This document shows, one piece after another, positions 33,188 through 42,084 of a stretch of DNA of 64,000 bases. This stretch comes from DATGPD01 sp041398565 (GTDB taxonomy: Bacteria; Planctomycetota; UBA1135; UBA2386): contig JAWKUN010000003.1 of NCBI GenBank assembly GCA_041398565.1, positions 1,240,001-1,304,000 of the forward strand, read 5' to 3'. The notes under the pieces were generated by a model that was given only the letters and a program-made list of their open reading frames with translations, was not told where the DNA came from and ran no database searches. Position 1 is the first letter of the stretch; every line of letters starts with the position of its first letter. A program made the translations under genes and the position numbers.

Positions 33188-34114
33188 ATGGAACGTGTCC
33201 GCCGTCTCAGCCGTCTGTGGAACTGGCTGCCCGCCTTCCGCGCCGTCGGCGAGAGTTGCCACCTGCCGAGCGCCTCGCGCGCCTTCTTGCTGTCGGCGCC
33301 GGCGCTGTCGCGCGCCGTCAAGCAGCTCGAGCGCGATCTCGGCGTCGCCTTGTTCGCGCGCAGCGGCCGCCGTATCGAACTGACCGACCCTGGCCGACGC
33401 CTCCTCGACGCGTTGCGCATGGCCATGCGCACGCTCGACGAGGCGGTCGAGCATCTCGCCAGCGACGAGATGGTCGGCCCGGTGCACATCGGCAGCGTCG
33501 GTGCCTTCACCACGGCGGTGCTGGTACCGGCGCTGGCGGCGATGCGGCGCCAGCATCCGCGCCTCCTGGCGCAAGTGAGCACGCCGCGCGTCGACGTCGC
33601 CGGCGCGTTGACCCGCGGCGATCTCGACATCTGCTTCCACGGTCCGGACGCGACGCTGCACGGCCAGCGCGGTCTGGTGACGATGCCACTCGGGACCGTG
33701 CGCAACCACGTCTACTGTGGCAAGGGCCACCCGCTGTTCGGCAAGCGCCGCGTCGCCACCTCGCGCGTGCTGGGCTTTCCCTTCGTGGCGCCGCCGCTCG
33801 ATGCCTCGGGCAAGCCGCTCGACGGCTGGCCGGTGCCGGTGCCACGCACCGTGGCACTGCAGGTCGATCAGCTGCGTGTCGGCCTCGAGATCTGCATGCA
33901 GGGCGATCTGCTCGCCGTCCTGCCGGAATGGCTCGCCGAGCCGGCGCCGCTCACTCCCTTGTTGTGGCGCTTGCCGTTCGAGGGCATCGTCGAGGACGTC
34001 TTGCTCGCCACGCACCGGACCCGGATTCCCGGGCAGCGCACGCGCGCGGACGTGGTCCTGGCGCACGTGCAGGCGGCGCTGGCGGATCGCCAGCGCCGAT
34101 CCCGCCGACCGTGA
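33188..34114 (+). CDS. LysR-family transcriptional regulator
   Basis: A 308-residue regulator. The winged helix-turn-helix spans about 10-70 (FRAVGESCHLPSASRAFLLS, then APALSRAVKQLERDLGVALF and the wing ARSGRRIELTDPG). The substrate-binding domain covers about 95-295 (GPVHIGSVGAFTTAVLVPAL, DLDICFHGPD, GDLLAVLPEWLAEP). Effector and regulon are unknown. The ATG follows a palindromic operator by 11 nt. The divergent beta-propeller gene is the obvious candidate target. Confidence 0.9.
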   Translation: MERVRRLSRLWNWLPAFRAVGESCHLPSASRAFLLSAPALSRAVKQLERDLGVALFARSGRRIELTDPGRRLLDALRMAMRTLDEAVEHLASDEMVGPVHIGSVGAFTTAVLVPALAAMRRQHPRLLAQVSTPRVDVAGALTRGDLDICFHGPDATLHGQRGLVTMPLGTVRNHVYCGKGHPLFGKRRVATSRVLGFPFVAPPLDASGKPLDGWPVPVPRTVALQVDQLRVGLEICMQGDLLAVLPEWLAEPAPLTPLLWRLPFEGIVEDVLLATHRTRIPGQRTRADVVLAHVQAALADRQRRSRRP

Positions 34115-34158
34115 CCGAGCGGTGACCTCCCTCGGGTTGCCGCCTGCCGGTGATGCGG

Positions 34159-34164
34159 CATGCT
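34159..34164 (+). promoter_or_regulatory. -10-like CATGCT before the start at 34171
   Basis: CATGCT lies exactly 6 nt before GTG 34171; the same hexamer and spacing occur before the sigma factor at 6086. Confidence 0.35.
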
Positions 34165-34170
34165 GTCGGC

Positions 34171-36600
34171 GTGCGTGCCGTGCTCTCTGCCTGGCTCGTG
34201 CTCGCGGCGCCGGTAGCGCAGCAGCCCGACCCCACGGATCGTCCCATCCGCGTCCGCGTCGTCGGACGTGACGACGGCCTGCCGCGGCCCGGGGTCGAAG
34301 TGTACGTCGTCGACCGACGGCGCCTGCTGGCGCCGCCCGAGAACGACGGGTGGTCGGTGGCTGCTGACCTGCGACTGCGCGCGCTGCAGGTCGGCCGCGC
34401 GGTGCGCACCGACCCGTCGGGCGAGGCCGTCGTCCTGGTGCCCGACGGCAATCCGTCGCTCGCCGACGTGCGGGTCGGGCCGCCGTTCATCGACGGGGGC
34501 CTCGAGCCCGTGGGTGAGGTGTTCGTACTGCGCGTCGGGCAGCACGAACCGTTCGCGGTCCGAGTCGTCGATCCGGCCGGTCGTGCCTTGGCGCGGTTCC
34601 CCGTGGCCTTGCACGCGGCCGGCCGCGACGAGGCCGTGGCCCTGACCGATGCCCACGGCCTCGCCGTGCTCGGCGTGCCGCCCAACTTCACGGCACGTCT
34701 GCACGTGGCGCCCTCGGGTTGGATCGGGCCGTACGACGCCTTCCCCACGGTCACGACTTCGTTGCGCAAGACCATCACCGAACTCGTCGTGCCGCCGTTC
34801 GGCACCGTGCGCCTGCGCGCGGTACGCGACGGTCAGCAGGCGCTGGTCCGGGCGCAGTGCTACGTGTTCGAGCCGAACTCCTGCGTGGTCCCGTTGCGGG
34901 ACGGTCAGACTCCGACCAAGGGCGTCGAGCTCGGACCGGTCGCGCTCGGCCAGCGGCTCCGCGCTGCGCTCCGGCTCGGCGACCGCGACGAGTACGTCCG
35001 GCTGGCCGGCCCGACTCGGGCTGGCGAGTGCGTGGTCGCCGACTACGACGTCGATCCGCCGCGCTGCCGTCTGGCCGCGCGCGTGCGGGGCGTCGAGCCT
35101 GCGCCCGTCGGCGCGCCGGTGCAGATCGCCCTGCGCACCGACCTCGGCGTCGCCAGGCATACGGCGCAGGTGCGCGCCGACGGTGCGATCCTGTTGGATC
35201 CGCCGGGAGGGCTGCGCGGCGCCCGGCTCTTGCGCGTCGATCTCGACGTCGAGGTGTCGCCGTCGCGCACGCCCGGCCAGACGCGCCCGGCCAGCGCGTG
35301 GTCGGCGACGGTGGCGGTGGCGTGCGCGATGACCCCGACGGTGATCGACCTCGGCGAAGTGGCCCTCGTGTCGCACCCGCCGGTTGCGCGCGGGCGGGTC
35401 GTCGACAAGTCGGGCCAGCCGTTGGCCGGCATGCGGATCGATGTGCAGGGCGAACCGGGCGCCGGCACGAGCTGGCGGATCGGCGTGCCGTCGGACACCG
35501 ATGGGCGCTTCGTCGTCTGGTCGCCCGTCCTCCGTGACAGCGACGGCAAGGCGGTGCGGGTGGTGGTGTCGACGAGGGCGGCGAGCCACACCACTTCGTC
35601 GGATCCGGTAGCACAGGGCGATGAGGTCGTACTCGTCGTTCCTGCGACCGGGGTCGCGGCGCACAAGCCCTCGGCACGCCTGGAGGCCGTGGTCATCGAT
35701 CTCGGTCCGCGGCACGTGCACGACGTCAGGCTCGAACTGGTCGCCGCAGGCGGCGAGCGGCCGCCGCGCCGGCCGTCGTCCTGGCAGCCGCGCGAAGGAA
35801 GCGGGCTGCGCGCGGTCTGGACGGCGCTGCCGGCTGGCGGTTACACGCTGCGCGCGGTTTCGACGCTCGGCGACGTGGTGTGGCAGAGCGAGCCGTTGCG
35901 GGTCGAGGCTGCGGGCTCGGGTCGGGATCCGCGCCTGCAGGCGCTGCGCCTCCGCGACGCGTTGCAGGAGGTGACGCTGCAGGTCGTCGACGAGGCGGGC
36001 GTGCCCATCGCGGGCGCCCTGGTGACGTTCCAGTGTGTGCCGGTGCCGACGAAAGGCCGGACGAGGGGACGACGCGATGCGAATCCGCGCTCCTCGAGCC
36101 GCGCCACCGACGGCACGGGGCACATCGAGGTGACGTTGCCGCGCGGCACCGCCCTGCGCGTCGGCGTCCGCGCCGACGGCCGGCGCCCGCGCGAGTTCGA
36201 CGGCATACCGCGCGATCCTGTGGTGCTCGAGCCGGCCGGAGTTCTCGCCGTTCGAGTCGAAGGCCTGCCGCTCGACGTGCCGCGCCGGCACCTGTCGGTT
36301 CGCCTGCGCCACGCCGACCGCCTCGATCTGTCGTCGATGGCGCCACTCGGCGACGGCGACGTTGCCCGCCTGCCGATGCCGGTCGCCGGGCCCTACCGGG
36401 TGATGCTGTGCGTCCTTCGCGAGTCCGAGACCTTCGGCATGGCGGGGACCGTGCTCGGCCGCGGCGAGGCGCTCACCGTCAGCGAGCGCGGGACCGACGC
36501 CTTCACCCTCGCCATCGACGCGGCGACGCTTTCGCGCCTGCGCGCCGCGCTGGTCGAACGCGACGACGCGGGCGGGAGCAGCGCGCAGCGACGGCGCTGA
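34171..36600 (+). CDS. Large secreted protein with carboxypeptidase-regulatory-like domains
   Basis: An 809-residue exported protein. The signal peptide reads MRAVLSAWLVLAAPVAQQ from GTG 34171. I prefer this start to GTG 34150 and ATG 34153 because it gives a cleaner signal sequence and follows a CATGCT hexamer by 6 nt. The mature part is a string of beta-sandwich domains of the carboxypeptidase-D-regulatory/transthyretin-like kind: VRVVGRDDGLPRPGVEVYVV, VRVVDPAGRALARFPVALHA, GRVVDKSGQPLAGMRIDVQG and LQVVDEAGVPIAGALVTFQC. Each follows the pattern V-x-D-x-x-G-x-P-(L/I)-x-G-(A/V)-x-V. Such domains mediate binding or structural roles at the surface. No enzyme motif is visible. Confidence 0.68.
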   Translation: MRAVLSAWLVLAAPVAQQPDPTDRPIRVRVVGRDDGLPRPGVEVYVVDRRRLLAPPENDGWSVAADLRLRALQVGRAVRTDPSGEAVVLVPDGNPSLADVRVGPPFIDGGLEPVGEVFVLRVGQHEPFAVRVVDPAGRALARFPVALHAAGRDEAVALTDAHGLAVLGVPPNFTARLHVAPSGWIGPYDAFPTVTTSLRKTITELVVPPFGTVRLRAVRDGQQALVRAQCYVFEPNSCVVPLRDGQTPTKGVELGPVALGQRLRAALRLGDRDEYVRLAGPTRAGECVVADYDVDPPRCRLAARVRGVEPAPVGAPVQIALRTDLGVARHTAQVRADGAILLDPPGGLRGARLLRVDLDVEVSPSRTPGQTRPASAWSATVAVACAMTPTVIDLGEVALVSHPPVARGRVVDKSGQPLAGMRIDVQGEPGAGTSWRIGVPSDTDGRFVVWSPVLRDSDGKAVRVVVSTRAASHTTSSDPVAQGDEVVLVVPATGVAAHKPSARLEAVVIDLGPRHVHDVRLELVAAGGERPPRRPSSWQPREGSGLRAVWTALPAGGYTLRAVSTLGDVVWQSEPLRVEAAGSGRDPRLQALRLRDALQEVTLQVVDEAGVPIAGALVTFQCVPVPTKGRTRGRRDANPRSSSRATDGTGHIEVTLPRGTALRVGVRADGRRPREFDGIPRDPVVLEPAGVLAVRVEGLPLDVPRRHLSVRLRHADRLDLSSMAPLGDGDVARLPMPVAGPYRVMLCVLRESETFGMAGTVLGRGEALTVSERGTDAFTLAIDAATLSRLRAALVERDDAGGSSAQRRR

Positions 36601-36646
36601 GCGCCGTGGTCGGCGGTCGCCCATCCGACCGCGAGCGCCGCCGTGC

Positions 36647-37681
36647 TCAAAACGGCATGTGGTGGAAGATCCGCGCACGGAGGCCGCGGTCGTCCTCGAC
36701 TTCCACCGAGAACACGCGGCGCGACATCCAAGGCTCGAATGGGAACCACGCTTCGAAGCCCGCCCGGACCGATGCCTGCGGGAAGTGGTCGCGCAGGTCG
36801 ACCCGCTCGACGGCCGCGGTGGACGTGCTCACTTCGGCGAGGTCGACGAACGCACGCAGGCGCCGCGCGGGCGAGCCGTCGGCGGCGGAGAACGCCCAGC
36901 CCCAGAAGCGGACTCGGTCGCCCTGCTTCTCCATGCCGTCGACGAAGGTGCGCGGCAGCGTCAGGTCGGCGTCGGGGACCGCGACCATGCCAGCGGGGCC
37001 GACGACGTGCACGTCTTGGTGCGCGTTGGCGCCGCGGGCGAACGACGCCACCAGGTGGCGACCCGGCAGGAGCTCGTGCACGAGGCGAGCGACGTGCGCT
37101 TGCGACACGTACGTGCTGCCGTAGCTCGCTCCGTCGAGCGAGCGCGACTCGCTCTCGGGCACGAACACGTAGTCTTCGCGGCAGTCCGCAGAGTACAGGT
37201 GCGGCCCGTGCGTGGTGAGGAGCAGCAGACCGTCCGGTCGGAGCGTCGAGACGAGCTTCTGCAGCCAACGGCGGAACAGACGGTCGGGGAGGTGGCTGAA
37301 CAGGGAGATGCAGGTGATCAGGTCGTGCGGTCCACACAGGTCGACGCCATCGGGCTCGGTGGCCGAAACGATGCCGCGCACGCCGAACTCGGTCATCTGG
37401 AAGCGCACCGCGTCGGCGTAGATGTCCGACACCGTGACGCGTTCGGCCGGGATCTCGTCGAGCAGGAAGCGCGTGACCCGGCCGTAGCCGGACGCGAAGT
37501 CGAGGAGCGAACGCGTGTCCTCGAGCCGGCGGCCGAGGCGGCGCGCGACTTCGCGAATCATGGCGAACACGGCAAAGCCGGTCTGCATGTACTCGCGGAG
37601 GAGGACGTCTTCGGGTCGACCCAGCGAGCGGAGATGGAGGCGCATCTCGTCCTCGGCGTCGATCACCAGGCTCTTGGGCAT
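36647..37681 (-). CDS. Class I SAM-dependent methyltransferase
   Basis: A 344-residue protein. A Rossmann-type methyltransferase domain at about 55-200 has motif I LLDFASGYGRVTRFLLDE, an acidic strand-2 end (VTVSDIYADAV) and motif post-II/IV CISLFSHLPDRLF. A C-terminal region of about 100 residues (FWGWAFSAADGSPARRLRAF) is probably a beta domain. The substrate is unknown; the family often modifies sugars or small molecules. The start ATG is 8 nt after a TAAGGT hexamer. It converges with the secreted protein at 34171. Confidence 0.82.
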   Translation of the reverse strand: MPKSLVIDAEDEMRLHLRSLGRPEDVLLREYMQTGFAVFAMIREVARRLGRRLEDTRSLLDFASGYGRVTRFLLDEIPAERVTVSDIYADAVRFQMTEFGVRGIVSATEPDGVDLCGPHDLITCISLFSHLPDRLFRRWLQKLVSTLRPDGLLLLTTHGPHLYSADCREDYVFVPESESRSLDGASYGSTYVSQAHVARLVHELLPGRHLVASFARGANAHQDVHVVGPAGMVAVPDADLTLPRTFVDGMEKQGDRVRFWGWAFSAADGSPARRLRAFVDLAEVSTSTAAVERVDLRDHFPQASVRAGFEAWFPFEPWMSRRVFSVEVEDDRGLRARIFHHMPF

Positions 37682-37689
37682 GGTGGCCA

Positions 37690-37695
37690 ACCTTA
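37690..37695 (-). promoter_or_regulatory. -10-like TAAGGT before the methyltransferase gene
   Basis: TAAGGT on the minus strand is 8 nt before the ATG at 37681; no Shine-Dalgarno is seen. Confidence 0.3.
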
Positions 37696-37743
37696 GCCGG
37701 ACATGCAGGACCGCACACCGGGGGCTGCGGTCGAGTGCTGGCG

Positions 37744-39315
37744 CTAGCGTTGCGGGTCGTCGGGGTGCAGTCGTTCTCCTGCTGCAAGCGCGACGCGCAC
37801 CCACCGCGCCGTCTGCTCGTCCGCGGCCTTCGTGGACTCCGCACGCTTCGCCAGGCTCCTCAGCGGCATCGCCAGGCGTTGGTTGCCTGCCAGCCGCTCG
37901 CGGTTTCGCGCCAGGAACTCCCAGTACAACGGCGTCACCGGGCAGGTCGTCTTCGGGTCGAACGCGCACGCGCGGCAGTAGTCGCTCATGCGGTCGATGT
38001 AGGCCGCACCCGAGACGTACGGCTTGGTCGTCATCAGCTCGCCGGCGGCGAAGGTTGCCATGGCGAGCACGTTCGGTTCGACGACCCAGTCGTAGGCGTC
38101 GGCGTAGGCGACCCAGAACCAGTCCGTCAGCTCGCGGGGCGAGACGCCGAGCAGGGTCGCGAGGTTGCCGAGCACCATCAGTCGGGTGATGTGGTGGCTG
38201 TAGGCTTCGCGCCAGACATCGGCGATGACCTGGTCGAGGCACGCGAGGCCCGACGGCGCCTCGCCCCAGAACGTGCGCGGCAGCGGCGCGTCCGCCCGCA
38301 GCGCGTCGGTGTCGAGGGCCTCGCCGCCCAGCGCTCGGAAGCCGTCGGTCGCCGCGTGGACGTGGCGGACGAACTCGCGCCAGCCGAGAACTTGGCGGAC
38401 GAAGCCCTCCTTGCTGTTGAGCTCGAGGTCGGCCGCGACGACGTCGTCGACGACGCGGCGGGGCAGGAGCCGGTGCAGGTTCAGGAGCGGCGCCACGCGC
38501 GTGTGGAACAGTCCGCTCGAACGCGTCGACATCGCGTCCTCGTACGGCCCGAAATGGGGAAGGCACGCGCCGAGCGCCCAACGCCACATGCGCTCGGCGT
38601 CGTCATGCGTCGCCGGCAGGTGCTCCGGCCGGAGCTCGCCGGGGTGATCCGCGAAGTCGCGCGCCACCAGTTCTGCGACCTCGTTGGTGATGTCGTCGAC
38701 CGTGAAGGTCGGCGGAGCGGGTGGCGGCGGCTCGCCGCGCCACGGACGCCGGTTGTCGGCATCGAAGCTGTACTTGCCGCCGTCCGGCTTGCCGCCGTTC
38801 ATGAGGATGCCGCTGCGCTGGCGCACGCGGCGATAGAACGCGTCCATTCGCCACGGCGGTCCCTTCGTCGCTGCGAAGTCCGCGTCCGTCGTCAGCCACC
38901 CTTCGTGTGGAATCTCGACCAGCGAGCCGTCTGCGACCAACGGCGCGAGTTCTCGGCGAAGTTCGCGCTCCGCCGGCCGCATGACGCGCAGTGGTCCGAG
39001 TTCGCGCGCCACTCGACCGAGCGCGTCGGCGTAGCCGCCGTCGCTGAAGACGTGGCGCACCGCGACACCGCGCGCAGCCTGCTCGAGCGCGAAGTGCCGC
39101 AGGTTGGTCAGGACGAGCGCGAGCTTCTGGCGGTGGTATGGCCGCCGTCGCGCCTTGGCACGGCTCTCGACCACCACGATGCCGAGGCGGTCCGGCGGCT
39201 CGGCGGCCAGCGGACCGATGCCAGCGTGCAGCTGATCATAGGCTACGAACAGCCACCTCCGCCTCTCCCGGCCAGGTGGTTGCAGCCGAGCCAGCCGCCT
39301 CGCGAAGACACTCAC
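37744..39315 (-). CDS. FeS-containing photolyase-related protein (PhrB/CryPro type)
   Basis: A 523-residue cryptochrome/photolyase-related protein. The N-terminal Rossmann part has LFVAYDQLHAGIGP in place of the antenna-binding region of classical photolyases. The C-terminal FAD domain carries the FeS-photolyase signature: SHHITRLMVLGNLATLLG, DWFWVAYADAYDWVVEPNVL and MTTKPYVSGAAYIDRMSDYC. Three cysteines are visible in DYCRACAFDPKTTCPVTPLY and a fourth lies upstream (GLACLDQVI), as expected for a [4Fe-4S] cluster. This class repairs UV (6-4) photoproducts. GTG start; a palindromic element ends gene expression just upstream of it. Confidence 0.92.
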   Translation of the reverse strand: MSVFARRLARLQPPGRERRRWLFVAYDQLHAGIGPLAAEPPDRLGIVVVESRAKARRRPYHRQKLALVLTNLRHFALEQAARGVAVRHVFSDGGYADALGRVARELGPLRVMRPAERELRRELAPLVADGSLVEIPHEGWLTTDADFAATKGPPWRMDAFYRRVRQRSGILMNGGKPDGGKYSFDADNRRPWRGEPPPPAPPTFTVDDITNEVAELVARDFADHPGELRPEHLPATHDDAERMWRWALGACLPHFGPYEDAMSTRSSGLFHTRVAPLLNLHRLLPRRVVDDVVAADLELNSKEGFVRQVLGWREFVRHVHAATDGFRALGGEALDTDALRADAPLPRTFWGEAPSGLACLDQVIADVWREAYSHHITRLMVLGNLATLLGVSPRELTDWFWVAYADAYDWVVEPNVLAMATFAAGELMTTKPYVSGAAYIDRMSDYCRACAFDPKTTCPVTPLYWEFLARNRERLAGNQRLAMPLRSLAKRAESTKAADEQTARWVRVALAAGERLHPDDPQR

Positions 39316-39322
39316 CGGAACT

Positions 39323-39361
39323 GAAGTAACAGGGTGGAGTCAGGCTCCACCCTGTTACTTC
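39323..39361 (-). terminator. Perfect 17-bp palindrome overlapping a stop codon
   Basis: GAAGTAACAGGGTGGAG and CTCCACCCTGTTACTTC form a perfect 17-bp stem around a 5-nt loop (TCAGG). The TAA stop of the minus-strand gene at 39355 lies inside one arm. It has the same core, TGGAGTCAGGCTCCA, as elements at 31721, 45284 and 53455. It very likely forms a strong hairpin at the mRNA 3' end. Confidence 0.7.
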
Positions 39362-40530
39362 GGGAAGTCGGGTGGGAGCTGGAAGCTGTCGCCGGCGGGC
39401 GGCGTGCGCTCGGGCAGGTCTTCGTCGGTGTTGGCGATGTAGACCCACCAGTTGTTGTAGCCGTAGGCGGTGTGGCCAGGCGCCTTGGGGACGCGTTCGA
39501 GGATCCACTTCTGGTAGCCGAACTGGGTGCCGCCCCAGTCCTCGCGCGACACCGGTCGCAGCGGCGCGCGCAGGTCGGGGTAGCGGGCCCAGCCGTCGCA
39601 CCACGACGGCACCACCCGCGGGTTGGCGTAGTCGTAGCCTTGCTGACCGTTCGGCGGCACGTGGCAGTTGCCGACCATCGACGGCGTGCCGAGGTCATCC
39701 ATCTCGAGCCGCGAGAACACGTTCCACGGGTCGCGCCGCGTCTTCGGGTCCCACGTGCCGTCGGCCATGGCCAGCGCCGCCATGCTCTCCACGCGGTGGG
39801 TGTAGCTGTGGATCATGTTGTCCGCGCCGACCTCGTAGTTGAAGCCCATCACCCACGTCGTGCGCCCCAGCTCGTCCGGGATGTCGTAGGGTCGATAGAG
39901 CCACGGGTTCTCGGTGGGGCCGAAGCGCGCGTAGCGGTTGGGAATGAAGCCGGCGAACTCGTCGAAGTGCATGCCCGACGCGCCCCACAGCCACACCTCG
40001 GTGATCCCTTCCCTCTTGCAGCGCTCGATCAACCCGTTCTCCTCGAGCACCGCGCGGTACGACGTGATCGACGGCTGCCAGGCCTGTTTCTCGCGCGCCG
40101 CCAGGAAAGTCGCGTCGTCGTAGCGGAAGCCGTCGACCTTCTTGGTGTAGCCGTCGACCTCGAGCACGTCGACGATCTCGTAGTCGATGTAGCCCCAGCT
40201 CGCCTGCCGGATCACGTCGGCGAGGATGAGCGAGTAGTGCCGCGGGTCGTGCGCACCGAGGTGGGCGATCAACGTCTTGCCGCCGTGCGCCTCGAGCACC
40301 GGGTTGTAGATCACGACGACGACCTTGGCGTGCTTGGATCCGCGCGCCACCGCGTCGTCGTAGTGGAATGGCGGTCGCTGCCAATCGGACTGCTGTCCTG
40401 TCGCGAGCACGTGGGCGCCGGTGCTCTCGCGCGTGCCCTCGGCGGCGCGCTCGGCCAGCGAGCGCCATGCGGGCTGCCCTGACAGCGACGCCGCGACCAC
40501 GAGCGCGACGAGAATGTGGAGTGTGCGCAT
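39355..40530 (-). CDS. Secreted protein, unknown function
   Basis: A 391-residue exported protein (signal peptide MRTLHILVALVVAASLSGQ). Clear features are KVVVVIYNPVLEAHGGKTLI, YSLILADVIRQASWGYIDYE, ITEVWLWGASGMHFDEFAGF and GFNYEVGADNMIHSYTHRVE. Conserved Asp, His, Glu and Trp residues suggest an enzyme, perhaps a hydrolase acting on polysaccharide or peptide, but I cannot name the family. It starts 7 nt after the stop of the propeller gene upstream, so the two form one transcription unit. Confidence 0.62.
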   Translation of the reverse strand: MRTLHILVALVVAASLSGQPAWRSLAERAAEGTRESTGAHVLATGQQSDWQRPPFHYDDAVARGSKHAKVVVVIYNPVLEAHGGKTLIAHLGAHDPRHYSLILADVIRQASWGYIDYEIVDVLEVDGYTKKVDGFRYDDATFLAAREKQAWQPSITSYRAVLEENGLIERCKREGITEVWLWGASGMHFDEFAGFIPNRYARFGPTENPWLYRPYDIPDELGRTTWVMGFNYEVGADNMIHSYTHRVESMAALAMADGTWDPKTRRDPWNVFSRLEMDDLGTPSMVGNCHVPPNGQQGYDYANPRVVPSWCDGWARYPDLRAPLRPVSREDWGGTQFGYQKWILERVPKAPGHTAYGYNNWWVYIANTDEDLPERTPPAGDSFQLPPDFPK

Positions 40531-40537
40531 CGCCGTG

Positions 40538-41938
40538 TCAGATGCCGACGATGACGATGCGCGCCGCCTCGGTCGTGGTCAACACATGGCCGGCTTCGCC
40601 GGCCAGGGCCCACTGGAAGAACAGACGGCTGCCGCCGAGTTCGAGCGTGCGCGGCACCGACAGCGACACTTCGCCCGGGGCGCCGCTGTAGACAGGCAGG
40701 TCCCACGCCGCGTGCATCGAGCACGCAGGCGCGCCGATGAAACCCAGGGAGAGTGGCAGCGGCACGTTGTTCCACGACGCGTCGGACTGGCCGGCGAACA
40801 GCACGGCCACCGGAGCGGCGGTGTTGCGCACACCGAGGACCAACGTCTCGCCGAAGCGCGGGGCACCGCCTACCGCGAGGTGGGCGATGCCGAGGCTGCC
40901 GGAGCAAGCGCTGCCGAACACGGTCGCGGGCACTTCGAGCTGGATCCTGCCGATGCGACCCGTGCCGCTCAACGCCAACCACAGGCGGCCGCGGGCGAAG
41001 TCCCACGTCATGTTGCGCACGATGTTGCCGCTGGTCGGGATCGCCACGCTCTGCATCTGCTCGCTACGTGGGTCGAAGGCCACCATCAGGTTGGCTTGAC
41101 TCGTGTCGAACCAGATGCGGCTGTCGGTGCCGGTCCAGATGCCGTACGGCTGCGGGTTGGTTCCGGGCGAGCGCCACTCGCGCACCTGTCCGGTCGCCGG
41201 GTCGAGGCGTCCGAGGAAGCCGCGGGCGAAGTCGCTGTAGTACACGAGTCCGTCGTTGGCGACCACGAGACGCCGCGGGCGAGCGGCGGCGTCGGGGAGC
41301 GCGAACAGCGTCAGCGCACCGTTCGTCACGTCGATGCGACCGAGCCGGTTGGTGCCGAACAGCGCCATCCACAGCGAGCCGTCGGGTGCCGGCGCGATCC
41401 CGTAGGGTCGCGACCCGGAAGGGGCGTTCCACACCTGCGTCTGCAGAGTCACCGGGTCGAAGCGACCGTAGGTGTCGTTGGTCTGCGCGGTGAACCAGAT
41501 CGCGCCGGCGTGCGCGATCGGCGTGTGCGGCCGGTTGGCGTTGGCGGGCAGCACGTATTCGGTGATCTGCCCGGTGGTCGGATCGACCCTACCCAGGCGC
41601 CCCGTCGATTGGCCCGTGTACCAGACGAAGCCGTCGGCAGCGACCGTGATGCCGTGCGGCCCCGAGCCGGGCGTGGGCGTCGGGTAGTCCACGAACTGCT
41701 CGGTGGTCGGATCGAACCTGCCGATGTAGCTGTTCGCCTGGTCGGTGTACCAGACCATGCCGTCGGCGCCGACCGCGGGATCGTGCGGGAAGGCCCCGGC
41801 CCGCGGAATCGGATACTCGCGCACGGTCGGCTGGGCACACACGACGGCTGGCAGGGCGAGCGCCGTACTGGTCGCCAGCATCGACCGGACGAGCGACAGC
41901 GAAACGGACCGGGTGTTCACGGTGGCGGTGGTGTTCAT
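40538..41938 (-). CDS. Secreted virginiamycin B lyase-like beta-propeller protein
   Basis: A 466-residue exported protein with a seven-bladed propeller of the Vgb/streptogramin-lyase type. Repeats read GPHGITVAADGFVWYTGQST, GRLGRVDPTTGQITEYVLP, RPYGIAPAPDGSLWMALFG and GRIDVTNGALTLFALPD. Vgb linearises streptogramin B antibiotics, but most environmental relatives have unknown substrates, so resistance should not be assumed. The last 130 residues are a separate beta domain starting VFGSACSGSLGIAHLAVGG, a kind repeated in secreted proteins of this lineage. A long N-region precedes the signal core (LATSTALALPAVVCAQ). Confidence 0.78.
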   Translation of the reverse strand: MNTTATVNTRSVSLSLVRSMLATSTALALPAVVCAQPTVREYPIPRAGAFPHDPAVGADGMVWYTDQANSYIGRFDPTTEQFVDYPTPTPGSGPHGITVAADGFVWYTGQSTGRLGRVDPTTGQITEYVLPANANRPHTPIAHAGAIWFTAQTNDTYGRFDPVTLQTQVWNAPSGSRPYGIAPAPDGSLWMALFGTNRLGRIDVTNGALTLFALPDAAARPRRLVVANDGLVYYSDFARGFLGRLDPATGQVREWRSPGTNPQPYGIWTGTDSRIWFDTSQANLMVAFDPRSEQMQSVAIPTSGNIVRNMTWDFARGRLWLALSGTGRIGRIQLEVPATVFGSACSGSLGIAHLAVGGAPRFGETLVLGVRNTAAPVAVLFAGQSDASWNNVPLPLSLGFIGAPACSMHAAWDLPVYSGAPGEVSLSVPRTLELGGSRLFFQWALAGEAGHVLTTTEAARIVIVGI

Positions 41939-41973
41939 GGTGCGTTGCCGAGGTCGCTCGGCATCCTACCCAC

Positions 41974-42025
41974 GGGCCGTTCGACAGGGCCGTTCGACAG
42001 GGCCGTTCGAGAGGGCCGTTCGAGA
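41974..42025. repeat. Four tandem 13-bp repeats
   Basis: Four head-to-tail copies of GGGCCGTTCGACA (two) or GGGCCGTTCGAGA (two), followed by a degenerate start of a fifth. They lie 35 nt upstream of the propeller gene start at 41938, in its leader or promoter region. Confidence 0.9.
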
Positions 42026-42084
42026 GGGGCCACTCGCCGCCACCGTGGTGGCGAGGAGTGCTCTCCCCGCGTCATGAGCGGCTC

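Noticed and set aside
40538..41938. Calling the Vgb-like propeller an antibiotic-resistance gene
   Set aside because: Propeller repeats of this type are common in environmental proteins of unknown substrate; the active-site residues of true streptogramin lyase could not be confirmed.
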